Shown here: positions 7,900 through 17,195 of the stretch, piece after piece
Layout: every line of letters starts with the position of its first letter
How positions within the stretch are numbered: the first letter of the stretch is position 1
From: Curtobacterium sp. S6
Lineage (GTDB): Bacteria; Actinomycetota; Actinomycetes; Actinomycetales; Micrococcaceae
NCBI RefSeq assembly: GCF_000710345.2
Contig: NZ_JHEL01000010.1
Span: 62,001 to 126,000 of the forward strand
Length of the DNA stretch: 64,000 nt
Direction of reading: 5' to 3'
Translations under genes and position numbers: made by a program
Notes under the pieces: generated by a model
Database searches by the model: none
What the model saw: only the letters and a program-made list of their open reading frames with translations
What the model was told of the DNA's origin: nothing

Positions 7900-9231
7900 A
7901 TGAAAAACGCTCGCACCCTCTCCCTCGCCGTGGGTTTGACCCTCGCCGTCGCTCTGACGGCGTGCACCGATAACCCTCAGAACAGCGCCTCGTCGTCCTC
8001 GGGGGCCGGCGGCGCTACGGGCAGCGCCCACACCGTCAACGTCACCATCACCGACGACGGATGCAAGGTCGAGCCCGCCGAGATCCCGTCGGGTCAGGTC
8101 AAATTCCAGATCACCAACCAAGGCACCAAGCCCAACGAGCTCGAGGTCCTGGCCGAGAACAAGCTACAAATCGAATCGGAGCAGGAAAACATCGGTCCCG
8201 GGACCTCGACCGAGCTCACCACGGCCGTGTCCGAGGGCTCGTACTTCACCGCGTGCAAGCCGAATATGGTCGGCGACTTCGTGGGGTTGTCGGACTTCAA
8301 GGTCACCAAGGGCGACGACGTCAACGTCTCCGACGATCTCAAGGCCGCCGAGGACCAAGCCATCAAGAACTACACCGGCTACGTCAAAGACCAGACGGGT
8401 CAGCTCGTGACGGCCACCAAGGCCTTCACCGACGCCTACACGTCCGGCGACACGGAGAAGGCCAAGGAGCTTTATCCGCTCGCGCGCCAACACTACGAGC
8501 GCATCGAACCGACCGCGGAGTCCTTCGGCATCAAGGAGGCCGGGGACCTCGATGCCGCGATGGATGCCCGGGTCCAGGACCTCGCCGCGGACGCCGGCAA
8601 GAAGACCACCGACCCCGAGGTCCTCAAGGACTGGACCGGGTGGCACCGCATCGAGGCCGATCTGTTCACCGACGGCTCCCAGGGGTACGCCTTCGCCTCG
8701 GACGCCGATCGTCAGAAGGCCGCCGACCAGCTCAACGACGACACCCAGAAGCTCTACGATCTGGTCTACGGCAAGGTTTCCGGGGCCAGCGGACAGTTTG
8801 AGCTCAAGCTCTCCGACGTCGTCGACGGCGCGTCGGGATTGCTCGAGGAGGTCGCCAAGTCCAAGATCGTCGGCGAGGAGGAAACCTTCTCACACACGGA
8901 TATGTACGATTTCCAGGCAAATCTCGAAGGCGCGCAGGTGGCCTACGGAAACGTCAAGGATCTCGTCCACACGAAGGATCCCGATCTCGCCGCCAAGATC
9001 GACAAGAACTTCGGCAAGGTCACCAAGCTGATCGACGAGCAGGCCACGGGCAAGACCGCGGACGGGGCCACGACCTATAAGCCGTACGACCAGATCGCCG
9101 CCGTGCAAAAGGATGCGACCGGCGAGGCGCCCTCCCCGGCCAACTACACCGACACGCAACGGGCTTTCTCCGACGCCGTCAACGGATTGAGCGAGCCCCT
9201 GTCCGAGGTCGCCGGAACGATCCTTCACTAA
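7900..9231 (+). CDS. efeO: Iron uptake lipoprotein EfeO
   Basis: This is the extracytoplasmic partner of EfeU. The 443-residue protein starts with a lipoprotein signal (basic MKNAR, hydrophobic stretch, lipobox LTAC with Cys22), then a cupredoxin-like domain (about residues 45-135) and an imelysin/M75 domain with the HXXE motif in ARQHYERIEPTAESFG. EfeO is thought to bind iron and pass it to EfeU after EfeB oxidises or de-haems the source. I chose ATG 7900, just after the efeU stop, with GAGGAA upstream; the frame is open further upstream, but that part lies inside efeU. The stop is 3 bases before efeB, so the genes are probably co-translated. Confidence 0.93.
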   Translation: MKNARTLSLAVGLTLAVALTACTDNPQNSASSSSGAGGATGSAHTVNVTITDDGCKVEPAEIPSGQVKFQITNQGTKPNELEVLAENKLQIESEQENIGPGTSTELTTAVSEGSYFTACKPNMVGDFVGLSDFKVTKGDDVNVSDDLKAAEDQAIKNYTGYVKDQTGQLVTATKAFTDAYTSGDTEKAKELYPLARQHYERIEPTAESFGIKEAGDLDAAMDARVQDLAADAGKKTTDPEVLKDWTGWHRIEADLFTDGSQGYAFASDADRQKAADQLNDDTQKLYDLVYGKVSGASGQFELKLSDVVDGASGLLEEVAKSKIVGEEETFSHTDMYDFQANLEGAQVAYGNVKDLVHTKDPDLAAKIDKNFGKVTKLIDEQATGKTADGATTYKPYDQIAAVQKDATGEAPSPANYTDTQRAFSDAVNGLSEPLSEVAGTILH

Positions 9232-9234
9232 TCC

Positions 9235-10581
9235 ATGGCAGACACAGGAACACCTCCCGACCAACCCGACGAGGCGAAGGCCACCGGCGGCAAGACCCGT
9301 GGCTTTTCGCGGCGTCGGTTGGTCGCCGGGGCCGGCGCGGCGGGAATGCTGGGGATCGCGGGATTCGGCGGCGGCACGATCGGGCACCACCTAGGCCGGG
9401 CCGAGGCCGCCCCGGCGGCGACCACGGATCTCACCTACCCGTTTCGGGGCGAGAGGCAACAGGGCATCACGACCCCGGCGCAGGACAACATGTACATCGC
9501 GGCGTACACCGTCAACGGCGACGCTGACCTCCAGGATCTCCGGTGGATGCTCGAGGACTGGACCTCCGCGGCGGAGCAGATGTGCGCTGGAGAACTGATC
9601 GGCGGCGAACCCAGCACCAACAAAGATATGCCGCCCAAGGACACCGGCGAGGCCTGGAATTATCCGGCGGCGGGCCTCACGATCACCTTCGGCTTCGGCA
9701 AAACGCTCTTTGAGGATTCCTCCGGGAAGGATCGTTTTGGCCTCAAGGCCAAAATGCCCCGGATCCTCGCGGAGGGCATGCCGAAATTCGCGAACGAGAA
9801 ACTGCGCGCCGAAACCACGGACGGCGACCTCGTCGTGCAGGCCTGCTCGAACGACCCCCAAGTCTGCGTGCACGCGATCCGCAATCTGACGCGCATCGCC
9901 TTCGGCACGGCCGCGATCAAGTGGGGCCAGATCGGCTATGGCCGGACCTCCTCGACGTCGACGGATCAGGAGACCCCGCGCAACCTCTTCGGGTTTAAGG
10001 ACGGCACGGCGAATATCAAATCCCAGGACGGTTCCGGTGTGCTCGATGAGCACGTGTGGGCGCACGAATCCGGCGCGGCCGACTGGATGACCGGGGGAAC
10101 CTATCTGCTCGCGCGGAAGATTCACATGTACCTGGAAATTTGGGACCGCGTGGGCCTGGGCGAACAGGAAGAGATCATCGGGCGGGATAAACGGTACGGG
10201 GCACCGTTATCCGTCGACGCCCCTTCCGCGGACAAAGAATTCGACGCCATCGATTTTCACGCAAAAACCGGAAATAAGCCGAAGGTTCCCGGGAATTCCC
10301 ACGTCGCGGTGGTCGCGCCCGAAAATAACGGGGGCCATCGCATGCTGCGCAGGGGCTATAACTACACCGACGGCAACGATTCCTTGGGCCGGCTCGACGC
10401 CGGGTTGTTCTTCATCGCCTTCGCCCGGGACCCTCGCGAGGGGTTTTACCCGATTCTCAAGAAAATGACCGAAACCGATGCCCTGACGGAATATCTCCAG
10501 CACGTGGGGTCAGGGCTGTACGCGGTCCCGCCGGGGCTGCGGGATTCGGACACCATGATTGGGCAACGCCTATTCGAATAG
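9235..10581 (+). CDS. efeB: Tat-exported DyP-type haem peroxidase EfeB
   Basis: This 448-residue protein carries a twin-arginine signal (FSRRRLVAGAGAAGMLG, about residues 22-45), so it is exported folded. The body is a DyP-type peroxidase with the GXXDG motif in GFKDGTANI, which holds the distal catalytic aspartate, and downstream haem-pocket segments. It is the third component of EfeUOB and is proposed to supply iron by oxidising Fe(II) or removing iron from haem. The ATG follows efeO by 3 bases, and the operon appears to end here, since the next gene is 116 bases away with its own ribosome site. Confidence 0.93.
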   Translation: MADTGTPPDQPDEAKATGGKTRGFSRRRLVAGAGAAGMLGIAGFGGGTIGHHLGRAEAAPAATTDLTYPFRGERQQGITTPAQDNMYIAAYTVNGDADLQDLRWMLEDWTSAAEQMCAGELIGGEPSTNKDMPPKDTGEAWNYPAAGLTITFGFGKTLFEDSSGKDRFGLKAKMPRILAEGMPKFANEKLRAETTDGDLVVQACSNDPQVCVHAIRNLTRIAFGTAAIKWGQIGYGRTSSTSTDQETPRNLFGFKDGTANIKSQDGSGVLDEHVWAHESGAADWMTGGTYLLARKIHMYLEIWDRVGLGEQEEIIGRDKRYGAPLSVDAPSADKEFDAIDFHAKTGNKPKVPGNSHVAVVAPENNGGHRMLRRGYNYTDGNDSLGRLDAGLFFIAFARDPREGFYPILKKMTETDALTEYLQHVGSGLYAVPPGLRDSDTMIGQRLFE

Positions 10582-10697
10582 CCGCCCGGAGGGGCCAGGC
10601 ACCTTGAGGTCTTTTCGCGGAAAGCTCCTAGCCATGCGATGTGAGCAGGGTTGTAGTGTGAAAGTACATCGATGCAGACGCTAGGAGTCGAACCACC

Positions 10698-11174
10698 ATG
10701 TCAGAGCTGACGCAGGATCACGTCGTTGAAATGATGAAGGACGAGAAGATCGTCATGATGACCTCGGAGACGAGCGACGGTTGGCTTCACAGCCACCCCA
10801 TGGCCGTCCAGGAGGTGACCGATGACGCGGACCTCTGGTTCTTCATCGGCCTCCAGGGCGAACAGGCGGATGAATTGCGCGCCGCCTCGAAGGCCAACGT
10901 CGCCTTCACCAAGATGGGGTCGTGGCTGTCGGTGGCCGGCAGCGTCGCCTTCGTCAACGACCGCGAGAAAATCAACAAACTCTGGAACGATCAGGTCGAG
11001 GCCTGGTTCGACGGCGGCAAGGACGACCCGAACCTCGGGTTGATCCGCTTCGTGAGCGCCTCGGCGCAACATTGGGGCCAGCCGGGCGGCAAGGCCTCGG
11101 CCCTGGCAAATATCGTCAAGGCCCGTGTGTCCGGCGATCGCCCGAGCGGCACCACCGCCACCACGGAACTCTGA
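10698..11174 (+). CDS. PPOX-fold flavin-binding protein, general-stress-protein-26 type
   Basis: This 158-residue protein has the split beta-barrel of the pyridoxamine 5'-phosphate oxidase superfamily: an N-terminal helix, the strand-rich segment VMMTSETSDGWLHSHPMAVQEV, DLWFFIGLQGEQADEL, and WLSVAGSVAFVNDREKINKLWN, the last being typical of the general stress protein 26 group. Such proteins bind FMN, FAD or F420 and are linked to redox or stress responses, but no substrate can be named. An AGGAG lies about 10 bases before the ATG. The 116-base gap after efeB has no clear terminator, so the gene could be partly co-transcribed with the iron operon or stand alone. Confidence 0.8.
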   Translation: MSELTQDHVVEMMKDEKIVMMTSETSDGWLHSHPMAVQEVTDDADLWFFIGLQGEQADELRAASKANVAFTKMGSWLSVAGSVAFVNDREKINKLWNDQVEAWFDGGKDDPNLGLIRFVSASAQHWGQPGGKASALANIVKARVSGDRPSGTTATTEL

Positions 11175-11289
11175 CCACGGCGCGTCCAGAACGAGGGTCG
11201 CTCCGATGGCTCAGAGACAGTGATCTCGAGATTTTCGGGCGACCGCATCATCACAGGGGCGCACCTGCGCGCCTCGGTCAGGAGAAATC

Positions 11290-12387
11290 ATGAGGACCAT
11301 CATTTCCTCCGTCGGGGTCTTCGACGGCACCAGATTGTTGGACGGCAAGCGCGACGTCGTGTTCGACCACACCGGGATCCTTTCCATCGACCCCGCGGCG
11401 TCGAGCCGGCAGGGACCGGATGACCGGCACGTGGACGGGCCTGGGAAGACCCTGCTGCCCGGCCTGATCGATTCGCACGTCCACATCAGCGACCCGGCCC
11501 AGCTGGATCGCCTCCTGGACTTCGGCGTCACCACGGCCCTCGACATGGCCATGTGGCCCCAGGAATTCGTGCAACAGGTCCGAGGGGCGGATCATGGGTG
11601 CGCCATCCTGACCGCGGGGGCACCGCTCGTCTCGCATCACGGCACGCACGCCCGCATCCCGAATTTCCCCTCGGCTTCGATGACCGACGACGCGCAACAG
11701 GCCCGCGAGCTGGTCCGCGAGCGCGTCGAGCAGGGGAGCGACTACATCAAACTCATTCTGGAGAGCCCGGGCCGCGGCGGCCTGGAGGAAGACGTCGCCC
11801 AGGCTGCGGTCGACGAGGCCCACGCCGCGGGCAAGCTCGTGGTCGCTCACGCCGCGGCCGTCGGCGCCTACGAGACGGGAGTCAAGGTCGGCGTCGATGT
11901 CCTGACCCACGCGCCGCTCGACGGTGAACTTTCTCCGAAGCTCCTCGCCGAGATGCAGCGGACGTCAGTGGTCTCCTCCCCCACGTTGACGATGATGCAG
12001 GGCACGGCCGAATTCTTGGCCGACCAAGGACTCGATTACTCCTATGCCCGCCGGGCGGTCTCGGACATGCACGTGGCAGGGCTGACCCTTCTCGCCGGCA
12101 CGGACGCCAATCAGGCACCCGGCGTTCCGGCCAACGTCGATCACGGGGCCTCCCTGCATCGGGAGCTTCGCCTCCTGACCGAGGCGGGGCTCTCCCCGAC
12201 CGAGGCCCTTCACGCCGCCACCGGGCTCAACGCCGAGGTGTTCGGGTTGACCGACCGCGGCGTCATCGCGCCGGGACATCGGGCCGACTTGGTGCTGGTC
12301 TCCGGCGATCCCACGGTCGACATCACCGCCACCGAAAACATCTCCCAGGTGTGGATAGACGGCGTGGCCCAGAAGGGCACCGAATAG
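11290..12387 (+). CDS. Metal-dependent amidohydrolase (imidazolonepropionase/prolidase-like)
   Basis: This 365-residue amidohydrolase_1-type enzyme has an N-terminal beta-sandwich half that closes with the C-terminal segment RADLVLVSGDPTVDI. The TIM-barrel metal site shows His63 and His65 in LIDSHVHISD, a likely carboxylated lysine in YIKLILES (about residue 157), a histidine in VVAHAAAVGAY and the aspartate in LAGTDANQ. Relatives hydrolyse cyclic or linear amides such as imidazolonepropionate or dipeptides; I cannot assign the substrate. AGGAG lies 6 bases before the ATG. The next gene, a decarboxylase-like enzyme, begins 3 bases after the stop, so the two are probably co-translated and may act in one pathway. 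Confidence 0.8.
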   Translation: MRTIISSVGVFDGTRLLDGKRDVVFDHTGILSIDPAASSRQGPDDRHVDGPGKTLLPGLIDSHVHISDPAQLDRLLDFGVTTALDMAMWPQEFVQQVRGADHGCAILTAGAPLVSHHGTHARIPNFPSASMTDDAQQARELVRERVEQGSDYIKLILESPGRGGLEEDVAQAAVDEAHAAGKLVVAHAAAVGAYETGVKVGVDVLTHAPLDGELSPKLLAEMQRTSVVSSPTLTMMQGTAEFLADQGLDYSYARRAVSDMHVAGLTLLAGTDANQAPGVPANVDHGASLHRELRLLTEAGLSPTEALHAATGLNAEVFGLTDRGVIAPGHRADLVLVSGDPTVDITATENISQVWIDGVAQKGTE

Positions 12388-12389
12388 TC

Positions 12390-13391
12390 ATGCGGCTGGT
12401 CACTCTGGAAGAGCATTACATGGACCCCGACGTCGCCAAGGTCACGGGACGCGAGATCGCCAAGATCAGCCCCGGGTTTGGGACCGCCTTCGCGGGAGAA
12501 GGAGGCGGCCCGGGAGCGCCCGATGTTCAGGCTCTCGGGAGCCTCGGCGAGAAGCGTCTGGCCGATATGGATGCCTACGGTATCGATGTGCAGGTCTTGT
12601 CGGGGCTCAACGCTCAGTTGCTTCCGGCCGATGTCGCGCCGGAACTGACGCGCAGGACCAACGACACCCTGGCGCAGGCCATGGCTCGGCACCCGGATCG
12701 CTTTGCGGGTTTCGCTTCCCTCCCCACCTCCGTCCCGGACGCCGCGGGAGACGAGCTGCGCCGAGCCGTCAACGAACTGGGCATGTCCGGGACCTTGATC
12801 TTTGGGCGCACCGACGGTCTGTTCCTCTCGGACCCCAGGTTCGACGACGTGCTGGCCGCCGCGGAACAGACCGGTGGCCCCATCTACCTGCACCCCTCCC
12901 CCGCGTTACCGGCCACCACCGCGGAGAATTACGCCGGACTCAGCGACGTCGTGACCACGCGCCTCCAGACCGCGGCGTGGGGCTGGCACCAGGAGACGGC
13001 GGTCCACTTCCTGCACCTGGTGCTCTCGGGCGCCCTGGATCGTCACCCAGACCTTAAGGTGATCCTGGGACACTGGGGCGAAATGATCCCGTTCTTCCTG
13101 GACAGGCTCGACGAGATGCTTCCGACCAAGATCACCGGCCTCGAGAGGACTTTCCTGGAGTACATGCGGCACAACGTCTGGGTCACGCCGAGCGGCATGT
13201 TCACGCAGGCCAACCTCCAGTACTGCGTCGAAACGATCGGCGCCGACCGCATCATGTACTCCGTCGACTACCCGTTCGTCCGGATGGACGGCGCGCAGGA
13301 ATTCCTCCGGGATGCACGGTTGGAGGATTCCGAAAAGGAAGCCATCGCGCATCGCACGGCCGAGGAGGTTCTGCCGAATGTGAGCCGCTGA
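12390..13391 (+). CDS. Amidohydrolase-2 family decarboxylase (gamma-resorcylate decarboxylase-like)
   Basis: This 333-residue protein matches the 2,6-dihydroxybenzoate (gamma-resorcylate) and related decarboxylases of the ACMSD group. The signature start MRLVTLEEHYMDPDV supplies Glu8 (and a nearby His9), and further metal or active-site residues are His168 in IYLHPSPA, His228 in LGHWGEMIPFFLDR and Asp293 in YSVDYPFV. These enzymes reversibly decarboxylate hydroxybenzoates without a redox cofactor. It begins 3 bases after the upstream amidohydrolase. Together with the aromatic catabolic locus at 466-6831 it suggests broad use of hydroxybenzoates, but a direct link is only inferred, and hydrolase activity is a possible alternative. 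Confidence 0.78.
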   Translation: MRLVTLEEHYMDPDVAKVTGREIAKISPGFGTAFAGEGGGPGAPDVQALGSLGEKRLADMDAYGIDVQVLSGLNAQLLPADVAPELTRRTNDTLAQAMARHPDRFAGFASLPTSVPDAAGDELRRAVNELGMSGTLIFGRTDGLFLSDPRFDDVLAAAEQTGGPIYLHPSPALPATTAENYAGLSDVVTTRLQTAAWGWHQETAVHFLHLVLSGALDRHPDLKVILGHWGEMIPFFLDRLDEMLPTKITGLERTFLEYMRHNVWVTPSGMFTQANLQYCVETIGADRIMYSVDYPFVRMDGAQEFLRDARLEDSEKEAIAHRTAEEVLPNVSR

Positions 13392-13686
13392 GCTTGTCCG
13401 TGGCCCACGGTCCTCGAGCGGCCCAACGCACTCTTGATGCGGCAAGGTCTTCTCATTAGTATTCTGCCCGTGCGCAACCGGGCCGCTCGGCGACCGACGC
13501 GGCATGTGCCCGGGGCTGGTGTCTCACCCCAGAATCGCGGGGGACGACCCGCCGGCTCATGACCTGCTGCGACGGGATGAGAGCACGTATCGGCAAAGGT
13601 GCCGTCACGACGCATGAGGCCCAGGTGTTCGCGCATATCAAGGACGCCGCGAACCGTCCGGCGTCATGTGGGTGAAGGACAACGCC
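13392..13686. other. Non-coding interval before the decarboxylase gene
   Basis: About 295 bases separate the two amidohydrolase genes from the TPP-dependent decarboxylase. I see no convincing gene. The open frames that cross it are short and run in from neighbours. The only functional element I can point to is the GAAGGAC ribosome site at its right end. Confidence 0.4.
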
Positions 13687-15333
13687 ATGACATCTGTTTA
13701 CACCATTGGGGATTATCTGCTGGACCGGTTGGCGGAGCTGGGCATCACCGAGCTCTTCGGTGTGCCGGGAGACTACAACCTCCACTTTCTCGACCACGTG
13801 GTGGGTCACCCGGGCATCCGGTGGGTTGGTTCATCTAATGAACTCAACGCGGGCTACGCGGCGGACGGTTACGCCCGCCTCAGAGGTGCGGGCGCCCTGC
13901 TGACCACGTATGGCGTCGGTGAGCTGTCGGCGATCAACGCGATAGCGGGCTCCTACGCCGAGTCGGTGCCGGTCATCCATATCGTCGGCGCTCCGCGGAA
14001 GGAACTCCAAGCCAGAGGGGCCAAGGTCCACCACTCCCTCGGCGACGGGGATTTCCGCCATTTCTTGCGCATGGCCGAAGAGGTCACCTGTGCTTCCGCC
14101 GATCTGGAAGCTCCCTCCGCGACGTGGGAAATCGACCGGGTCCTGCGAACCGTCATCTTCGACAAGAGGCCCGGCTTCCTGATGCTGGCCGCCGACGTCG
14201 CCGCGACACCCACGGACCCACCCGCAAGCCCCTTGGAACGCATCACGCAATCCTCCACCGAGGCCGCCGAGGAGCAGTTCGAGCAGGCCGTTCGGGAGTT
14301 CCTGCCGCGACGACGGGCGGCGGTCCTCGCGGATCTGGGCGTCCATCGCCTGGGCGCGGCACCGGCGCTGCATGACCTGATCGAACGGACCAAGCTGCCG
14401 GTCGCGACCCTCAGCTGGGGAAAAACCCTGGTGGATGAGTCGGCTCCCAATTTCGCCGGGATTTACGTGGGGGCCGCGTCGGAAGAAGGCGTGCTCCGCA
14501 CGGTCGAAAACGCGGACGCGCTGATCACCCTGGGCGTGGAATTCACCGACAACACGACGGCCGGGTTCAGCATCGATATCGATTCGGCCAAACAAATCGA
14601 GGTTAAGCGCTCGGTCAGTCGGGTGGGAAACGAATCCTTCACTCCCCTGTCGATGGAGCGGGCCATCCGCATTCTCACGAAGGTACTGCTGGATCTCGAT
14701 ATCGATCCCATGCCCCAGGCCCAACCCCAGGTCCCCGAGATCGTCGAGGCTTCGAACACGACGTTGACCCAGGACACCCTGTGGAGCCTCGTCGCCCAGT
14801 CACTGGCGCCGGGAAATGTGGTGCTCGCGGAGCAGGGCACGAGCTTTTTCGGCATGTCGGAGCACCGTTTCCCCAAGGATTCGATGTTTATCGGCCAACC
14901 CATGTGGGGGTCCATCGGTTATACCCTGCCCGCGATGCTGGGCGCCGGTTTGGCGGATAGATCCCGTAGGCCAATCCTGCTGATCGGCGACGGCTCCGCG
15001 CACCTCACCATCCAGGAAATGGGCCAAATCATCAGGGAGAAAATCCCCGCGGTGATTATTTTGGTCAATAATTCCGGATACACCGTGGAGCGCGCCATCC
15101 ACGGGCCCACAGCCGCGTATAACGACATTCCGGCGTGGAATTGGCGGTTGGCCCCTCAATTCTTCGGCGCGGAACCGGGAACGTACCAGACCCTGAGGGC
15201 AAGCACCGGCCAAGAAATGCACGACGCCCTCAAGACCGCCGCGGAGGCACCGCACGATTTAGTCCTCATCGAAGCCGTGACGGACGCGGACGACGCACCG
15301 GAGGTCCTGCGGAAAATCACCGCGGCGCTCTAG
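13687..15333 (+). CDS. TPP-dependent 2-oxoacid decarboxylase (indolepyruvate/phenylpyruvate decarboxylase type)
   Basis: This 548-residue enzyme belongs to the pyruvate/indolepyruvate/branched-chain 2-oxoacid decarboxylase family, which turns 2-oxoacids into aldehydes and CO2. Visible are the TPP-activating Glu52 (SSNELNAGYAADGYAR), the adjacent active-site histidines His115-His116 (KVHHSLGDGDF), the Mg-TPP motif beginning GDGSAH and ending NNSGYTVE, and the substrate-side GQPMWGSIGYTLPA. In Actinobacteria such genes often serve aromatic amino-acid breakdown or indole-3-acetaldehyde formation. The start at 13687 has GAAGGAC upstream and gives the standard MTSVYTIGDYLLDRL. The gene stands alone. 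The substrate (indolepyruvate, phenylpyruvate or 2-oxoisovalerate) is not decided by sequence. Confidence 0.88.
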   Translation: MTSVYTIGDYLLDRLAELGITELFGVPGDYNLHFLDHVVGHPGIRWVGSSNELNAGYAADGYARLRGAGALLTTYGVGELSAINAIAGSYAESVPVIHIVGAPRKELQARGAKVHHSLGDGDFRHFLRMAEEVTCASADLEAPSATWEIDRVLRTVIFDKRPGFLMLAADVAATPTDPPASPLERITQSSTEAAEEQFEQAVREFLPRRRAAVLADLGVHRLGAAPALHDLIERTKLPVATLSWGKTLVDESAPNFAGIYVGAASEEGVLRTVENADALITLGVEFTDNTTAGFSIDIDSAKQIEVKRSVSRVGNESFTPLSMERAIRILTKVLLDLDIDPMPQAQPQVPEIVEASNTTLTQDTLWSLVAQSLAPGNVVLAEQGTSFFGMSEHRFPKDSMFIGQPMWGSIGYTLPAMLGAGLADRSRRPILLIGDGSAHLTIQEMGQIIREKIPAVIILVNNSGYTVERAIHGPTAAYNDIPAWNWRLAPQFFGAEPGTYQTLRASTGQEMHDALKTAAEAPHDLVLIEAVTDADDAPEVLRKITAAL

Positions 15334-15500
15334 ATGACTGGCCGGGCCTTCGCGCGGGACTCGGCCAGGGACCGAGGGTCGGTGTCATCCCGTCCGAGCC
15401 TTAGTGCCCTGTGTAATACTCCACGCGGAAACGTTCGCGAACCACCGGCATATCCCAAGGTCACCTTCCGTGCGTCGGTAGAGCGCGATCGCCCCGCCTT

Positions 15501-16886
15501 CTACTCAGAATCGCTGGAGCGAGCAAAATACACGTCTCGCTTGGGAACCAAGACCCCGTCGACGGTGCGGTCCTCACCGGAGAAATTTGCGTAGAGGGTG
15601 CCGGTCGAATAGGTCCGGTGCAACACGTCGCCGGTTTTGGCCAGGGCGCCCGTGGGGAAATTCGTGGTGGAAGAATTGCCGAAGACCACGTTCCGGTCGA
15701 TATCCAGGTTGGCGACCTTATCTCCCATGTCCTCCGCGAGATCCTTGGCACCCCATTGGTTGCGCCCGGTCGGGACCTGAATTGCCTGGGCGGTGGTGAT
15801 CGGCCCTCCCGACGTGCGCCCCAAGAGCGCGACGGCGTTGACCAAACGCTGCTGAGCATCCCACGCGGACCGCTCCGCCGTCGTTGGCCCCTTTTTCGGG
15901 TCTGCGGGCGGTTTGGCATGGTCCGAAAAGTCGACGAAAACTCCGTTCGTCGTGATGTCGAGGGCCTGATCGATGTAGCCTTTCACCCGCTGGGCATCGA
16001 TCCACGAGTACCCTCCGTACCACGCAGTGCTGTACTCCCGCAGGAATCGGTCCACCGTGGGCCGCCCACCTCTGCGCGACGCCGCGAGCTCCAGGGACAA
16101 GGCCCGCTGTCCCGCCCAGATCGGGTCGGCGCCGAGATTCACCGCGATGACGCTTGCTTCGCCGGCTTCGTCCCGCACTTGGCCGGCGACGTCTTGCACG
16201 AAAGAGATCATGGTCTTTCCGTAATCATCATTCGACCGCCACGGACCGTAGGGCTCCGGGGCGCGACCGTCGGCCGGCGCTCCCCCGGTATCGTCCAGAT
16301 CCAATCCATGCTGGGGACCCATATTGGTGTCGTCGAGGAACACGCCATCGAATTGCCCGTTGGGCGCCCCGTGGGACGACTTCGAAGAGTAAGCCATCAC
16401 ATCGAGGCAATGACGAGCGAAGGCACGACGGTAGTCGTCGCTATCGATCCTCGCTAAGTAGTAGTTGGGGTAGTCGTCGTAGCGAATATATTTCAAACTA
16501 GTGTCTTTTTGGCTTTTACCCGCCGCCCGCGGCGATGAGGCGACGAGTTTATCCGGCCACACAGATGGGTTCGGACACGGAATGAGCCAGCCCTTCGATT
16601 CGGCCTCGGCGGCGTCGACCGCGGTATCCAACGGGCCGAGAGACGGTTCCGCCATATGGCAGATGGCACCATTCGCGTAGGCGAGAAAGACGGTCCCGGG
16701 ATTGGCCGCCTTCATATCCGCGAGGGTGTAACCCTCCGAATACTGCGGCATCGCGAAGAACGGCTGAATAATGGCCACGGCAACCTTCCCCACCAGCCAT
16801 CCCCCGGGCATCAACGCCCGCTCTTGCCCCGGTGTTTGCAACATGGCCGTCGCAAGATCTGGGCCCACCACCGTGCCAAGAACCAT
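15501..16886 (-). CDS. Putative TIM-barrel glycoside hydrolase-like protein
   Basis: This protein of about 461 residues is not firmly assigned. It has the look of the 'hypothetical glycosyl hydrolase' group: strand-like VFLAYANGAICHM, a long middle part and the acidic motif FDGVFLDDTNMG (about residues 179-190), which resembles a catalytic or sugar-binding Asp pair at the end of a barrel strand. A later strand reads TTNGVFVDFSDH, and the C-terminus (TGDVLHRTYSTGTLYANFSG) resembles the small beta domain of such enzymes. I see no signal peptide. ATG 16886 has GGAAGGA 7 bases upstream; ATG 16910 and GTG 16922 are alternatives. It is divergent from, and next to, the polysaccharide locus, so a role in glycan trimming or turnover is possible. 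Confidence 0.5.
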   Translation of the reverse strand: MVLGTVVGPDLATAMLQTPGQERALMPGGWLVGKVAVAIIQPFFAMPQYSEGYTLADMKAANPGTVFLAYANGAICHMAEPSLGPLDTAVDAAEAESKGWLIPCPNPSVWPDKLVASSPRAAGKSQKDTSLKYIRYDDYPNYYLARIDSDDYRRAFARHCLDVMAYSSKSSHGAPNGQFDGVFLDDTNMGPQHGLDLDDTGGAPADGRAPEPYGPWRSNDDYGKTMISFVQDVAGQVRDEAGEASVIAVNLGADPIWAGQRALSLELAASRRGGRPTVDRFLREYSTAWYGGYSWIDAQRVKGYIDQALDITTNGVFVDFSDHAKPPADPKKGPTTAERSAWDAQQRLVNAVALLGRTSGGPITTAQAIQVPTGRNQWGAKDLAEDMGDKVANLDIDRNVVFGNSSTTNFPTGALAKTGDVLHRTYSTGTLYANFSGEDRTVDGVLVPKRDVYFARSSDSE

Positions 16887-17195
16887 GCGCAGATCCTTCC
16901 GTCGCCTCATCGGTTGAGTCACAGCCTACCCTCAATCCATTGCCGTCAACTCGCCCTTCTTGGCCACACCGGATACGCTCATCAACCCGTGATAGTGATA
17001 CATACAACACGTAGTTCCCGTTCAAATTTAGATTTAATTTAAAGCGAAAAATTATGTGAGGATTCTAACGTCACGTTGATTTGAGGCTTTATAGAGTACT
17101 ACGATGTGACGGCACGAGTTACCGACTGGTAGGCGCTCTGGGGAGCGCCGAAGACAACTACACATACCTGCATTGCCCTGGGGGACAAGAGATTA

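Noticed and set aside
10620-10697. tRNA-like GGTTCGACTCC on the minus strand upstream of the PPOX gene
   Set aside because: No acceptor, D or anticodon stem could be folded around it, and it overlaps the ribosome-site region of the gene.
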